From UBA3076 sp964646435 (lineage in GTDB: Bacteria; Desulfobacterota; Dissulfuribacteria; Dissulfuribacterales; UBA3076), in the NCBI GenBank assembly GCA_964646435.1, contig CAZYEJ010000006.1, positions 1 to 64,000 on the forward strand: DNA of 64,000 nt, given 5' to 3'. Below are positions 50,078 through 59,796 of the stretch, piece after piece. The notes below the pieces were generated by a model that was not told the DNA's origin, ran no database searches, and saw nothing but the letters and a program-made list of their open reading frames with translations. The position numbers and the translations under genes were made by a program. Position 1 is the stretch's first letter. Every line of letters starts with the position of its first letter.

Positions 50078-52768
50078 TTGATTTTGAATAATTTTTTAAC
50101 CGCTTTTCCCACCACCATTATCACCTCACACCTCAATGCGGATTTTGATGCCTTGGCCTCTTCTTTGGCCGCAAGCAAGCTTTATCCAGGGGCTCAAATC
50201 GTCCTGCCCGGTTCCCAGGAGAGGGACCTGCGGGACTTCCTCCTGCTGTCGAGCAGTTACTTCATAAACGTAAAACGTTTAAAAGACATAGATCTTGACA
50301 AGGTCAAGCTTCTGGTAATTGTAGACACCAGGCAGAAAAGCCGTATCGGTCCTTTGGCTTCGCTTCTGGAAAGGCCTGATGTTGAAGTCCATGTATTTGA
50401 TCATCACCCCCCTTCTAGTGAGGACATAAAGGCCTCTAAGACCCTTTTCAGGCCGGTGGGCGCAAACACGACCCTGATGATCCGACTCCTGAGAGAAAAA
50501 GGGGTGGATATAAGTCCTGACGAAGCAACTTTCCTGGCTGTGGGTATATATGAGGACACTGGCTCTTTTACTTTCAGCTCCACCACTTCCGAGGATCTGG
50601 AGGCGGCCGGCTGGCTGCTTGAGAAAGGGGCCGACCTCAAAACAATCTCCGAACTCCTCGAACACAGGTTCACCCCCGAACATGTAAAGCTTTTAAACGA
50701 TCTTTTGGACACCGCAGCCACTTATACTATGGCCGGCATCCCTGTCACCTTGGCAAAGACATCATCGCCGACGTATGTGGAAGACTTCGCTGTCCTGGCT
50801 CACGAACTAATGGATATGGAGAAACTCCCCGTAATTTTTGCAATAGCACTTATGGCGGATCAAGTATTGATAGTGGGCCGTAGCCGGGATAAGAGAGTTG
50901 ACGTAGGGAAGGTGCTGAAGGCAATCGGTGGAGGGGGCCACCCCATGGCTGCATCTGCCACGATAAAGGGACTGACTCTGGCTGAGGCTGAAGAACGCCT
51001 TGTCGCCGAGCTTCACAAGCAGCTCGGAACAGAGCCTAAGGTGAAAGACATTATGTCGTATCCGGTGCTCTCGGTCTTGCCGGATACCACTCTTTCCCAG
51101 GTCAATGATAAATTAACGCGCTATGGCATCACTGTTTTGCCTGTGGTCCAAGAAAAAAAAGTCCTGGGCCTCATTTCCCGCAGGACAGTGGAGAAGGCAA
51201 TATACCATGGTCTTTCAGACCTGCCGGTACGTGAATACATGACTACGGATTTCGAAGTCATCTATCCGGAAGACACTCTTGCCAAGGTCCAGGAACTTAT
51301 TGTCAACCATCGACAGCGCTTTATCCCTGTAGTGGATAAAGGACAGGTAAAAGGAGTAATCACCAGGACGGATCTCCTCCAGATATTGAGTGGAGATGCC
51401 GCAAGAAGACCTGAAGCTTTGCTTTCAGGAAAGGAACAGCGCAAGAACGTTCTTTCCTTGTTGAGGGAAAAGCTCACCTCCAATATATTTGATCTATTGA
51501 TGAATGCGGGGAAAGTGGCAGAGGATGAAAGTTTTCATGTTTGTGTCGTAGGCGGCTTTGTGAGGGACCTGTTATTAAGAAAACCTAATCTGGATATAGA
51601 TCTGGTAGTTGAGGGGGATGGAATCGCCTTTGCCAGGGCCTTTGCCAGCCGGTTCGGAGCAAGGGTTCGTGCCCACCAAAAGTTCGGGACAGCGGTTGTG
51701 ATCTTCCCGGACGGCTTTAAAGTGGACGTGGCAACAGCCCGGTGGGAATACTACAAGTATCCAGCCGCCATGCCCACAATAGCCCTCTCGTCCACCAAGT
51801 TGGATCTGTTCCGGCGGGATTTTACCATCAATACATTGGCTATTAAGCTAAATCCGAATGAATTCGGATTGTTGATAGACTTCTTTGGAGGCCAGAGGGA
51901 TCTCAAAGACCGTATTATACAGGTCCTCCACAGCCTGAGTTTTGTTGAAGACCCGACCAGGGTCTTCCGGGCAGTCCGCTTTGAGCAACGATACGGTTTC
52001 AGGATAGGCAAGCAGACATTGAGGTTGATCCGGAATGCCGTGCGTCTCGACTTATTCTCAAGACTTTCCGGAAAACGTTTACTTACCGAACTCATACTGA
52101 TATTGAAGGAGCCGGATCCAAGATCTGCCATCAAAAGGCTGGCCGGCCTAGGCTTACTGAAAGTAATTCATCAAAGCATTCGATTAGGACCAACGGAAGA
52201 AGAAATCCTTACCCGGTCTTACGATGTCCTGGCCTGGCATGATCTGCTCTTTAGACCACAGAGGCCGAGAAAGTGGGTGGTTTATCTGCTGGCGCTTTTT
52301 GAAGGGCTAAAATTTTCAGAAATTCAAGAAGTTGTAGACCGCCTGGGCCTTGTTGGCTCAAAGAGGAATATCTTTATAGAAGGACGTAAAGTTGCAATAA
52401 AGGCCCTCGGTCTTCTCTCCAGGCGATCTTTTATGAAGGCCAGTGAGGTCTATTGGCTGCTGAAAGGCCTGGATCTTGATCTCCTTCTCCATATCCTTTC
52501 AATTACTGAGAACGAAGACGCCCGGCAGGCTATATCCAGGTATATCACAGAACTATATAACGTAAGCCCCATGCTTACAGGAGATGATTTAAAAAATATG
52601 GGCCTGGAGCCAGGCCCTCTTTTCCGGACGATACTCCATCGCCTGCTTGAGGCCAGACTGGACGGAGAGGTCAGGTACCGGGAAGACGAGATCAAGTTGG
52701 TGAGACGGGATTTTTTGGATCAGTCAGAATTGCAAAAATTAAATTTAAACCACGAAGAACACGAATAG
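50078..52768 (+). CDS. DHH-CBS-CBS-nucleotidyltransferase fusion (CCA-adding/poly(A) polymerase type)
   Basis: An 896-residue multidomain protein. A DHH/DHHA1 phosphoesterase covers about 1-305 (NADFDALASSLAA near 20, FDHHPP near 107, GGGGHPMAAS near 283). Two CBS domains cover about 318-435. A tRNA-nucleotidyltransferase head starts near 490 (VVGGFVRDLL, then LDIDLVVEGDG), with the neck and body to the end. Such fusions are known in Aquifex and Desulfobacterota and may specialise in CC- or A-addition to tRNA 3' ends; CBS domains may sense adenine nucleotides. The start is TTG at 50078. Confidence 0.92.
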   Translation: MILNNFLTAFPTTIITSHLNADFDALASSLAASKLYPGAQIVLPGSQERDLRDFLLLSSSYFINVKRLKDIDLDKVKLLVIVDTRQKSRIGPLASLLERPDVEVHVFDHHPPSSEDIKASKTLFRPVGANTTLMIRLLREKGVDISPDEATFLAVGIYEDTGSFTFSSTTSEDLEAAGWLLEKGADLKTISELLEHRFTPEHVKLLNDLLDTAATYTMAGIPVTLAKTSSPTYVEDFAVLAHELMDMEKLPVIFAIALMADQVLIVGRSRDKRVDVGKVLKAIGGGGHPMAASATIKGLTLAEAEERLVAELHKQLGTEPKVKDIMSYPVLSVLPDTTLSQVNDKLTRYGITVLPVVQEKKVLGLISRRTVEKAIYHGLSDLPVREYMTTDFEVIYPEDTLAKVQELIVNHRQRFIPVVDKGQVKGVITRTDLLQILSGDAARRPEALLSGKEQRKNVLSLLREKLTSNIFDLLMNAGKVAEDESFHVCVVGGFVRDLLLRKPNLDIDLVVEGDGIAFARAFASRFGARVRAHQKFGTAVVIFPDGFKVDVATARWEYYKYPAAMPTIALSSTKLDLFRRDFTINTLAIKLNPNEFGLLIDFFGGQRDLKDRIIQVLHSLSFVEDPTRVFRAVRFEQRYGFRIGKQTLRLIRNAVRLDLFSRLSGKRLLTELILILKEPDPRSAIKRLAGLGLLKVIHQSIRLGPTEEEILTRSYDVLAWHDLLFRPQRPRKWVVYLLALFEGLKFSEIQEVVDRLGLVGSKRNIFIEGRKVAIKALGLLSRRSFMKASEVYWLLKGLDLDLLLHILSITENEDARQAISRYITELYNVSPMLTGDDLKNMGLEPGPLFRTILHRLLEARLDGEVRYREDEIKLVRRDFLDQSELQKLNLNHEEHE

Positions 52769-52830
52769 ACACAAAACGGAATTGAGGAATAGATGAACTT
52801 TGGACATATTTGTAGTATATTAGAAGGATT

Positions 52831-53466
52831 ATGGATTTTGCTGCAATAATTCAAAGATTCGCAATACTTACACCACCCATACTTATTGCTGTTACCGTGC
52901 ACGAGATGGCCCACGGGTGGGTGGCTTATCGCCTCGGTGACCCCACTGCAAAACTTATGGGACGCCTTACTCTTAACCCTATTCGTCATCTTGATCCCAT
53001 CGGTACAATGGTATTTTTTCTCACTCAGACCATAGGTTGGGCAAAGCCTGTACCGGTCAATCCCAGTTATTTTAAGAATCCCAGGAATGACATGATCTGG
53101 GTCTCACTGGCAGGTCCCGGGGCCAATATCCTCCTGGCAATATTGAGTGCTGTTTTGCTAAAACAAGTATTGGGGTCGTTTTGGGAGACGTCGGGCTTTT
53201 TCATGCGTCCGGCTCTATACATGGCATATGTGAGTGTACAGATTAATGTAGGGCTTGCAGTGTTCAATCTCCTTCCCATCCCGCCTCTCGACGGTAGTAA
53301 GGTCCTTATGGGTATACTTCCCCCTGACCTAGCAAGCTCTTTCGAGAGGTTTGAGCGTTATGGTTTCTTGCTGATTTTAGTGCTTGTCTTTACAGGAGTG
53401 ACCGGCCGCGTTATCGTCCCGCTGATCCTTTATCTGAATAAACTCCTATTAGGAACCGTACTTTAG
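52831..53466 (+). CDS. Site-2 protease family (M50) membrane metalloprotease
   Basis: A 211-residue M50B protease with four to five membrane helices. Zinc motif HEMAH is at about residues 24-28 and the third ligand is in NLLPIPPLDGSKVL near 145. There is no PDZ domain. Short members of this type are regularly found next to trpS and scpA; the substrate is unknown. An ATTAGAAGGATT sequence precedes the ATG. Confidence 0.93.
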   Translation: MDFAAIIQRFAILTPPILIAVTVHEMAHGWVAYRLGDPTAKLMGRLTLNPIRHLDPIGTMVFFLTQTIGWAKPVPVNPSYFKNPRNDMIWVSLAGPGANILLAILSAVLLKQVLGSFWETSGFFMRPALYMAYVSVQINVGLAVFNLLPIPPLDGSKVLMGILPPDLASSFERFERYGFLLILVLVFTGVTGRVIVPLILYLNKLLLGTVL

Positions 53467-53478
53467 ATGTGAGCCTTT

Positions 53479-54486
53479 ATGAGTGAACAGGCAAAACAAC
53501 GAATACTCAGTGGCATGAGGCCCACTGGCAAGCTGCACCTGGGGCACCTGCACGGTGTACTTGAGAACTGGAAACGTCTTCAAGAGACATATGAGTGCTT
53601 CTTTCTTGTGGCTGACTGGCATGCCCTAACTACCAATTACGAACGCCCGCAGGAAATTCCGTCAAACATGGATGAGATGGTACTGGACTGGCTGTCTGTG
53701 GGTATAGACCCGGACAGAGTTACCATGTTTGTCCAGTCAGAAGTAAAGGAGCACGCAGAGCTTCAACTCATGCTTTCCATGATCACGCCTGTTTCATGGC
53801 TGGAGCGCAACCCTACATACAAGGAACAGCAACAGCATCTCAAGGAAAAGGACCTCGCAACCTTTGGTTTCCTTGGCTATCCGGTCCTCCAGGCTGCCGA
53901 CATACTGCTGTACAAAGGCCACAAGGTGCCTGTAGGCGTGGATCAACTGCCCCATATTGAACTAACCAGGGAAATCACACGCAGGTTCAATTATCTGTAT
54001 AAAGATATTTTCCCAGTACCTGATGCCATGCTGGCAGAGGTCCCCAAGCTCCCAGGGCTGGACGGCAGAAAAATGAGCAAGAGTTATGGGAATTCCATAT
54101 TTCTGTCAGATCCTCCGGACGTGATAAGAAAAAAAATATCCACGATGATAACTGATGTGGAGAGGCCGAGGATGGGAGACCCTGGTGATCCTGAAAACCG
54201 CTGTATAGCCTTCAGGCTTCACCAGCTTTATTTGCCGGCAGAACAGCTTGCCGTCATTGTGTCTGAATGCAAGGCAGCCAAGCGGGGTTGTGCGGCATGT
54301 AAGAAAGAACTTGCAGAGGCCATTATACGAAAAATGGACCCGATCCGGCAGAGGAGAAAGGCCCTTGCTGCCGATCCCGGCAAAGTCAGGGCCATATTGG
54401 CAGATGGGGCCAACAGGGCCAGAAAGGTTGCGCAGTCAACAATGGCGCAGGTATGGAGTGCCGTTTGGAACCGGAATGCCAAGTAA
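53479..54486 (+). CDS. trpS: Tryptophanyl-tRNA synthetase
   Basis: A 335-residue class Ic synthetase. The HIGH-type motif is in GMRPTGKLHLGHLHG at residues 12-26, the KMSKS loop in GRKMSKSYGN near 196. Length is typical of bacterial TrpRS. It sits 12 bp after the protease gene and overlaps scpA by 34 bp, giving a coupled protease-trpS-scpA unit. Confidence 0.97.
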   Translation: MSEQAKQRILSGMRPTGKLHLGHLHGVLENWKRLQETYECFFLVADWHALTTNYERPQEIPSNMDEMVLDWLSVGIDPDRVTMFVQSEVKEHAELQLMLSMITPVSWLERNPTYKEQQQHLKEKDLATFGFLGYPVLQAADILLYKGHKVPVGVDQLPHIELTREITRRFNYLYKDIFPVPDAMLAEVPKLPGLDGRKMSKSYGNSIFLSDPPDVIRKKISTMITDVERPRMGDPGDPENRCIAFRLHQLYLPAEQLAVIVSECKAAKRGCAACKKELAEAIIRKMDPIRQRRKALAADPGKVRAILADGANRARKVAQSTMAQVWSAVWNRNAK

Positions 54487-55214
54487 AGCTGGAGGCCTTC
54501 GAAGGGCCTTTAGATCTGCTCCTTCACTTAATCCAAAAAAATAAGCTCGAAATTACCGACATCCCCATAGCTGTGGTCACTGCCCAGTATCTGGAGTATC
54601 TGGAGTTCATGCAGGCCGCCCTTGACGTGGTGGTGGCCGGTGAATATCTGGTGATGGCTGCCACCCTGATGTACATCAAATCCAGGATGTTGCTGCCAAG
54701 GCCTGATCCCGCGAATTCTGAAGACGACCCCAGACTTGAGTTGGTCCGGCCCCTTCAAGAGTTGGTTCAGATAAGAGAAGCAGCCGCGTCCCTTGGGTGC
54801 AGACCTATATTAGGCAGAGATATATTTATCCGTGAAGGAGGACTGGAGAGTGAGGAATCAAGAAATAGTGTGGAAGTCTCTGAGCCTGCCGGATTTGAGG
54901 GTACCTTTGACGTAAGCCTCACAGACCTCATCTCTGCTTTCAAAAAGGTGCTGGGAAACAATTCTCTTCCCAGGATCCTTGAAATCACCAGGGCCAAGGC
55001 CAGCCTTTCTGAACGAATGGAATCTATTGCCGAAGAGCTTAACCAGATAGGAAGTATCCGTTTCTTTGAGTTATTTTCTTCAGAAGATCGGGAAATGATC
55101 GTCGTTACGTTTCTGGCAATACTTGAGCTTGCCCGGTTGGGAAAGGTGCGTCTTTTGCAGGAAAAACCAGGGGGAGACATCCTAATACTTTTCAGAGGCA
55201 ATGTTGAATTTTGA
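54453..55214 (+). CDS. scpA: Segregation and condensation protein A
   Basis: A 253-residue kleisin ScpA, which with ScpB and SMC forms the bacterial condensin. The start of the domain is AFEGPLDLLLHLIQKNKLEI near residue 15-34, followed by DIPIAVVTAQYLEYL and LVMAATLMYIKSRMLLP. The C-terminal winged helix (TFLAILELARLGKVRLLQ near 218) binds the SMC head. ATG 54453 overlaps trpS; scpB is not in the window. Confidence 0.95.
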   Translation: MECRLEPECQVKLEAFEGPLDLLLHLIQKNKLEITDIPIAVVTAQYLEYLEFMQAALDVVVAGEYLVMAATLMYIKSRMLLPRPDPANSEDDPRLELVRPLQELVQIREAAASLGCRPILGRDIFIREGGLESEESRNSVEVSEPAGFEGTFDVSLTDLISAFKKVLGNNSLPRILEITRAKASLSERMESIAEELNQIGSIRFFELFSSEDREMIVVTFLAILELARLGKVRLLQEKPGGDILILFRGNVEF

Positions 55215-55282
55215 ATTTTGAATGCTGAATTGTGGAAGACGATCTAAAAAAACATATACCTTAATTCAACATTCAACATTCA
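55200..55282. repeat. AATGTTGAAT module after scpA
   Basis: GAATTTTGAATTTTGAATGC and TTCAACATTCAACATTC flank ACATATACCTTAA. It is an inverted, diverged copy of the module at 21009-21100. Confidence 0.6.
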
Positions 55283-55322
55283 AAAAAAAGCCCGGTAGGC
55301 CGAAACCCGCCGGGCTTTCATG
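55282..55322. terminator. Bidirectional intrinsic terminator
   Basis: AAAGCCCGG and CCGGGCTTT (55287-55295, 55310-55318) form a 9-bp stem. An A-run precedes it and Ts follow, so it can end scpA from the left and the YeeE/YedE gene from the right. Confidence 0.8.
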
Positions 55323-55365
55323 TTAGATTTCCTTAATAAACAAGAAGGCGAAATTTCTTATCCGA

Positions 55366-56583
55366 CTACATCGGTACGACCAGCTTTTCCGTCTCCTCAT
55401 TCCAGGTCACAATGACATACCAGAGAGCCATTACAAAAAGGATAAGGGCCAGGCTGCCTCCGTAACCAAGCCAGGTGTCAGGCATGTACACAAAGCTGCC
55501 GAATTTGCCGCTGTTGGTTATACCCTCCTCCATATAGTCCTCCATTCCTTCCCAGTCATTGGCCTTGAACCATCCATCTACAATGGCATTAGAAAGACCG
55601 AAGAAAAGTCCCACAACCCACAACTTAATCTGACCCTCACCTATGCGCCAGAGAGTCCCTGTTCCGCAGCCTCCGGCAATTACGCCACCAAAGCCGAAAA
55701 TAATGCCTCCTACAACGCCGCCCCAGCCAAAGAAACCCCTGACATAGTGTTCGACCATCCGGATCTCGGTAAATTTAAGGATCGCACATCCGACAGCCAC
55801 AATAGCTACGCTGAGGGCCACAGACTTGGCCATTTTGGCATCACCTGACAGATGTGGCTCACGAAAGCCCTGAATCATGCACCAGCGCCCACGCTGCATT
55901 GTGTACCCGATACCGCCTGCAATAATCAGAAGCCCGGCCAGCCGCACCAGAGCATCATCGTCGCTGGTTGCATAGGCATTAGTCCCCCAAATAAGGACGC
56001 CAAGCGCCGCGATACCCAGAATAATCTGGAAAGGCAAGGGAAGCCCAAGGGTCTTCGCCCCTCCGGAACCCCAAGAGATATGCTCCATTTCCCAATAAAG
56101 ATACCTGACACCGATCACTGCACCGATGATGATCCCCGCCATCATACAAAACCCGCTGGCAGAAAGATTCCCGATCGAATTGTAAAATCCTCCGAGGTTA
56201 CATCCACCTGACATAGCAGAACCAATACCCATGAATATCCCTGCAAACACTGCCTTTACTATCTCCAGCCTTGGGGGAATCCTGATGGCAAAGTCCCCGC
56301 CAAGGCAGGCCGAAATAAAGGCACCGGCCACTACACCTATGCCGATGACAGAACCGCTACTGACGAGGATGCTAGCCGGTTTGTCCTCAAATATGTGTAT
56401 GCCATAGAGTATCCATTCACCCCAGTTTCTTACCGCACCAACCGCACCCCAGGGCCGCGCCCAGGTAAATATCATAATGCTCAACAGGGCGACTAAGATC
56501 CCACAAACAGTGGCATTCCATTCCCCTGTACACAAAACCTTGTAAAGTCCTTTGGTCTTTTTTACCAATATGCTTTCACTCAT
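55366..56583 (-). CDS. YeeE/YedE family sulfur-compound permease
   Basis: A 405-residue membrane protein with about ten helices, made of two YeeE/YedE repeats. The pore signatures are SGGCNLGGFYNS near residue 103 and AGGCGTGTLWRIG near 309; the Cys residues of such motifs handle thiosulfate or a related sulfur or selenium species. Related forms accompany TusA-like proteins in sulfur metabolism, none seen here. ATG 56583 is chosen because GGGGAGGAG lies 7-15 bases upstream; the frame is open to 56601. Confidence 0.9.
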   Translation of the reverse strand: MSESILVKKTKGLYKVLCTGEWNATVCGILVALLSIMIFTWARPWGAVGAVRNWGEWILYGIHIFEDKPASILVSSGSVIGIGVVAGAFISACLGGDFAIRIPPRLEIVKAVFAGIFMGIGSAMSGGCNLGGFYNSIGNLSASGFCMMAGIIIGAVIGVRYLYWEMEHISWGSGGAKTLGLPLPFQIILGIAALGVLIWGTNAYATSDDDALVRLAGLLIIAGGIGYTMQRGRWCMIQGFREPHLSGDAKMAKSVALSVAIVAVGCAILKFTEIRMVEHYVRGFFGWGGVVGGIIFGFGGVIAGGCGTGTLWRIGEGQIKLWVVGLFFGLSNAIVDGWFKANDWEGMEDYMEEGITNSGKFGSFVYMPDTWLGYGGSLALILFVMALWYVIVTWNEETEKLVVPM

Positions 56584-56850
56584 CAATCCACTCCTCCCCA
56601 AAAGCCTTATCTTCTAAAACTTGACTGTATGTCTATATAATTTGGCATTCTTCATAGCAAGCAAAAAGTAGTTTCCAACTAACTAAACATTATTATTAAC
56701 AATTTTTCAAATAGTCTCGTTTAAGTCAAGCCAAGTCCAGACTTTTTCATAGCAGTCTCATCAGGGGCTGTCAAGCCTGATCATAGGTTTCACTGGCACT
56801 GAAAGCGCACCTGGCTCAGTAAATAATTCTTAACTCTTAATTCCTAATTC
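56584..56850. other. Intergenic region between YeeE/YedE and lptD
   Basis: About 250 bp of AT-rich sequence with a tandem TTCCTAATTCC tract at 56839-56860 overlapping the lptD 3' end. No promoter, RNA gene or ORF could be supported. Confidence 0.4.
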
Positions 56851-59055
56851 CTAATTCCTAGAAACCCAGCCTCCAATACCCAAAAGCTCAAAGTGGAATG
56901 TAAAGCGGGTTTCGTCCTCGTCTTTTTTCAACTTGCCTTCAAAGGCCCAACAGGTCGATTGATACCGGAGACCATAGACGGATTCAACCCCTGAGCTTTC
57001 GGAGAGATTCCTCTTTAACCGATACATTCCATACCAGGAAGGTGAAAGTGCGGTATATATTTCCAGGTTAAGTTCATTTATGTGAGCAAGGCAGTTATAC
57101 CTATATTCCAGGTCCAGACGATCTCCTGCGGAATTTGATAAGCGTCCCAGGAAATTGTACTTAGTAAAGCCCTTTCCATAGACATTGTAGTCAGTGTCAT
57201 AACGCATGAAAAGGTTGGGAAAGAGTTTAAAATCCAACTCGGCATAAATGTCTGAAAAATGTCTAGGGTCATCTTCACCAGGCAGGTCTCTCTTGCTCTC
57301 CCTGGTGTCGTAACTCTGCTCCAAGTAAAACCTTACAGCGTCTGTGTATGCAAATTTGTTATTGCCAAGGGTGGTTTTGCTGCTAAGGAACGAGAGCAGG
57401 GATAGTGTAATTCTATTTGTAGGTTCAAGCCGGTCCATGGCGTCGATGTCAGGCAGGTCGTCCTGGTTCTCAGAAGGACGATACTGGTAAGTCAGCCTTG
57501 GCCGTATGCTGTGTCTCATAGTCTTTTCGCCAGAAAGGCAGTAGGTCCGTCCAAAAGTTGTGCTCAGATCGGTTTTCAGGTTATAGAGCAGCCTGTTGGG
57601 ATAGTTATCAGGGTCCTGATCCGGATCATGGCCGCTGGTCTCATACATGGTCTCTTCAATGGACCCGCTTAAAGTTAAATCTGCCAAGTTATATAGGTTC
57701 AACGGCAAGGATACACTCGGTTCCATATGCAGGCGTTGTTCCCTAATGCCTACCTCCCTCCAGTAATGTACATACGAGGTAGCCCAATCATAGTAAAAAG
57801 GGGAATTAAAGAGAGGCTTTTTGAATCCGTGAAGCACCAACCGGGGATATGTCTGTACAGTGGAATCCTGTTTCCCTACTTCGTCCTCAGAGATATTATC
57901 GTTATACCGGCCTTCGCCTCCAAAAAACATGTCCTGGGCCAGTCTGGTTATCTGGAGAGTTGAAGGCCGGATCAGATCCGTTTCATCGGACAGGGAACGG
58001 CCAAAGGTCCTTCGGAAGATCTTGTCTGTTTCATCATAACCCATTGGTCCATGATCAAATTCCAACAGGTAATCCCTGTCACTGATCAGGTCCACGTCCA
58101 CCTTTGTCTCAAAGTCCCAGGGAAGTTGTTGGTCAGCCTTTGCCCTCAACCACCAACGTTTTTCATTACCTCTTGTGTATCCATTATTGTTGTAGTCATC
58201 ATCGTCCAGTGTGTCTACCATGAAGTTGTATCGGAGGATGCCTTTGTCTTCCTGGGAGAATACGTGGCGGAACTCTACTCCTTCCATCCATCCCCTTTTA
58301 CTCATGGAATGCTGATAAAAAGTGGCATCCATGCTGTCATTAATGGCCCAGAAGAAGGGGACGTTGAGCTCTGCACCATTCCTATTGGATGTAGTGAAGT
58401 AGGGTAACAGTAATCCTGTCTTTCTGTATTTATTTATGGGTAGCACAACCCAGGGGCTGTAGAGTATAGGAATGTCCCTTATATTGAAGAAACTGCTTTT
58501 GGCAACAGCCATGCCACCAATCGTGAGTTTAAGGTCTCGACACTTAAAATTCCACGCCTGTTTGGGAAGGGGACAGGTGCTGATGGTGGCATATTTTGCC
58601 TTATATTCTTCAGGGCCTGTCTTCCAAATCTTTTTGGCCAGAAGGTGAATGTTGTTTCTCTGCAAGAAAAGATCGGCATTCTCTACTGTGCCTGTAGATG
58701 TATTGAGATCCAGTTCTCCTTCGGTTCCCTTCAGCACATCCATGTCGAGGTATATGACCACATTGCCATTTGCCCGTACTATGTCATTACGCCTGTCATA
58801 AATGATTCGGTCTGCACAGACCTTGAGATCACCCCTCCAGACCTGGACCGCGCCTTCACCCAAAATCACATCTGAAGAGTGGAAATAAGTTAGCTGAAGG
58901 GCCTCTATGCGCCAGGGCTCAGTTCCTGGTGACGGACTTGTCTCGAATTCAGAAGATGTTTTTTCTTCTGAGGCCGTCAGACCTGTTGCCGGAAGCATCA
59001 GCAAAAAAGCCAGTATGAGTAGAACGTTTTTTTGGATATAAGCGTGACTTTTCAT
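56851..59055 (-). CDS. lptD: LPS-assembly protein LptD
   Basis: A 734-residue LptD (OstA/Imp), the outer-membrane barrel that inserts lipopolysaccharide. Signal peptide at residues 1-28 (ends ATGLTASE). The periplasmic beta-jellyroll at about 45-190 contains GDLKVCADRIIYDRRND, then RANGNV. The barrel follows, with SPWVVLPINKYRKTGLLLP near 205. ATG 59055 is preferred because the extra N-terminus would precede the signal peptide. It shows that the organism makes an LPS-type outer membrane. Confidence 0.93.
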   Translation of the reverse strand: MKSHAYIQKNVLLILAFLLMLPATGLTASEEKTSSEFETSPSPGTEPWRIEALQLTYFHSSDVILGEGAVQVWRGDLKVCADRIIYDRRNDIVRANGNVVIYLDMDVLKGTEGELDLNTSTGTVENADLFLQRNNIHLLAKKIWKTGPEEYKAKYATISTCPLPKQAWNFKCRDLKLTIGGMAVAKSSFFNIRDIPILYSPWVVLPINKYRKTGLLLPYFTTSNRNGAELNVPFFWAINDSMDATFYQHSMSKRGWMEGVEFRHVFSQEDKGILRYNFMVDTLDDDDYNNNGYTRGNEKRWWLRAKADQQLPWDFETKVDVDLISDRDYLLEFDHGPMGYDETDKIFRRTFGRSLSDETDLIRPSTLQITRLAQDMFFGGEGRYNDNISEDEVGKQDSTVQTYPRLVLHGFKKPLFNSPFYYDWATSYVHYWREVGIREQRLHMEPSVSLPLNLYNLADLTLSGSIEETMYETSGHDPDQDPDNYPNRLLYNLKTDLSTTFGRTYCLSGEKTMRHSIRPRLTYQYRPSENQDDLPDIDAMDRLEPTNRITLSLLSFLSSKTTLGNNKFAYTDAVRFYLEQSYDTRESKRDLPGEDDPRHFSDIYAELDFKLFPNLFMRYDTDYNVYGKGFTKYNFLGRLSNSAGDRLDLEYRYNCLAHINELNLEIYTALSPSWYGMYRLKRNLSESSGVESVYGLRYQSTCWAFEGKLKKDEDETRFTFHFELLGIGGWVSRN

Positions 59056-59114
59056 AACCTGTATCCGTTTAGTATCATATGGACATGGTGCTTTCAATAA
59101 ATAGAGGCTAAAAC

Positions 59115-59792
59115 TTAAAACCTTTTCAGAATCTTGTTTCTCCAAAGCATCTTTAAATTGATTTTTAGCAGGAGGAACAGGGGAAGGGGGCGAGTGACTA
59201 TCTGGACCTTGCCGGACTTGACGGCCTGGATAATTGACTCCGGATCAGGTTCTGCTTCTATGAGCGAGTAAGTTGTGTGGAACTGGCATCTTTGGTGGGC
59301 GTCAGAAGTACCAATCATTGGGAGATTGTGTTCTTTTGCAAATTTTATTGCAGGGCGGTTAAAGTCCAGTCGTTTAGTATAACAGTGGCAATGCTCCACT
59401 GCGTCAAAAAGATTGACGTGTCGTCTCAGCATGCCCCTGAGTGCTACAGGACTGGGAAAGTATGGGTGAGGAGCAACTATCAGATTGTCGGGCCTCTTCA
59501 AGTATTCCAAGTTAGCGATTTTGTCGCGTTTTACCTGTTTAAAATCCAGGTTATGGAGAAGTACATGCCGGCCTTGAATTGTTGCCTCCATACCCGGTAT
59601 CAGCACTATTCCTCTTTCCCTGGCATAATCTCTGAGATATTCGCTATAGGTAACACAGTTGTGGTTGGTTATGGCCAGTACCGAGTATCCCAGCCTGTGG
59701 GCCGTGTCTATAAGTTCGGTCGCGCTGTACAGGATAAGATCTTCAGGGTCTTCAGAAGTATGAATGTGAAGGTCTGTTTTTAAAAAAGTCAT
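59115..59792 (-). CDS. PHP-domain metal-dependent phosphoesterase
   Basis: A 225-residue PHP protein. Metal-binding motifs are DLHIHTSED near residue 7, ITNHNC near 41, GMEATI near 67, HPY near 107 and TSDAHQR near 162. A basic, hydrophobic C-terminus (LFLLLKINLKMLWRNK near 204-219) may associate with the membrane. The substrate is unknown. It follows the CarS-like gene by 4 bp and precedes lptD. Confidence 0.87.
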   Translation of the reverse strand: MTFLKTDLHIHTSEDPEDLILYSATELIDTAHRLGYSVLAITNHNCVTYSEYLRDYARERGIVLIPGMEATIQGRHVLLHNLDFKQVKRDKIANLEYLKRPDNLIVAPHPYFPSPVALRGMLRRHVNLFDAVEHCHCYTKRLDFNRPAIKFAKEHNLPMIGTSDAHQRCQFHTTYSLIEAEPDPESIIQAVKSGKVQIVTRPLPLFLLLKINLKMLWRNKILKRF

Positions 59793-59796
59793 AAAT

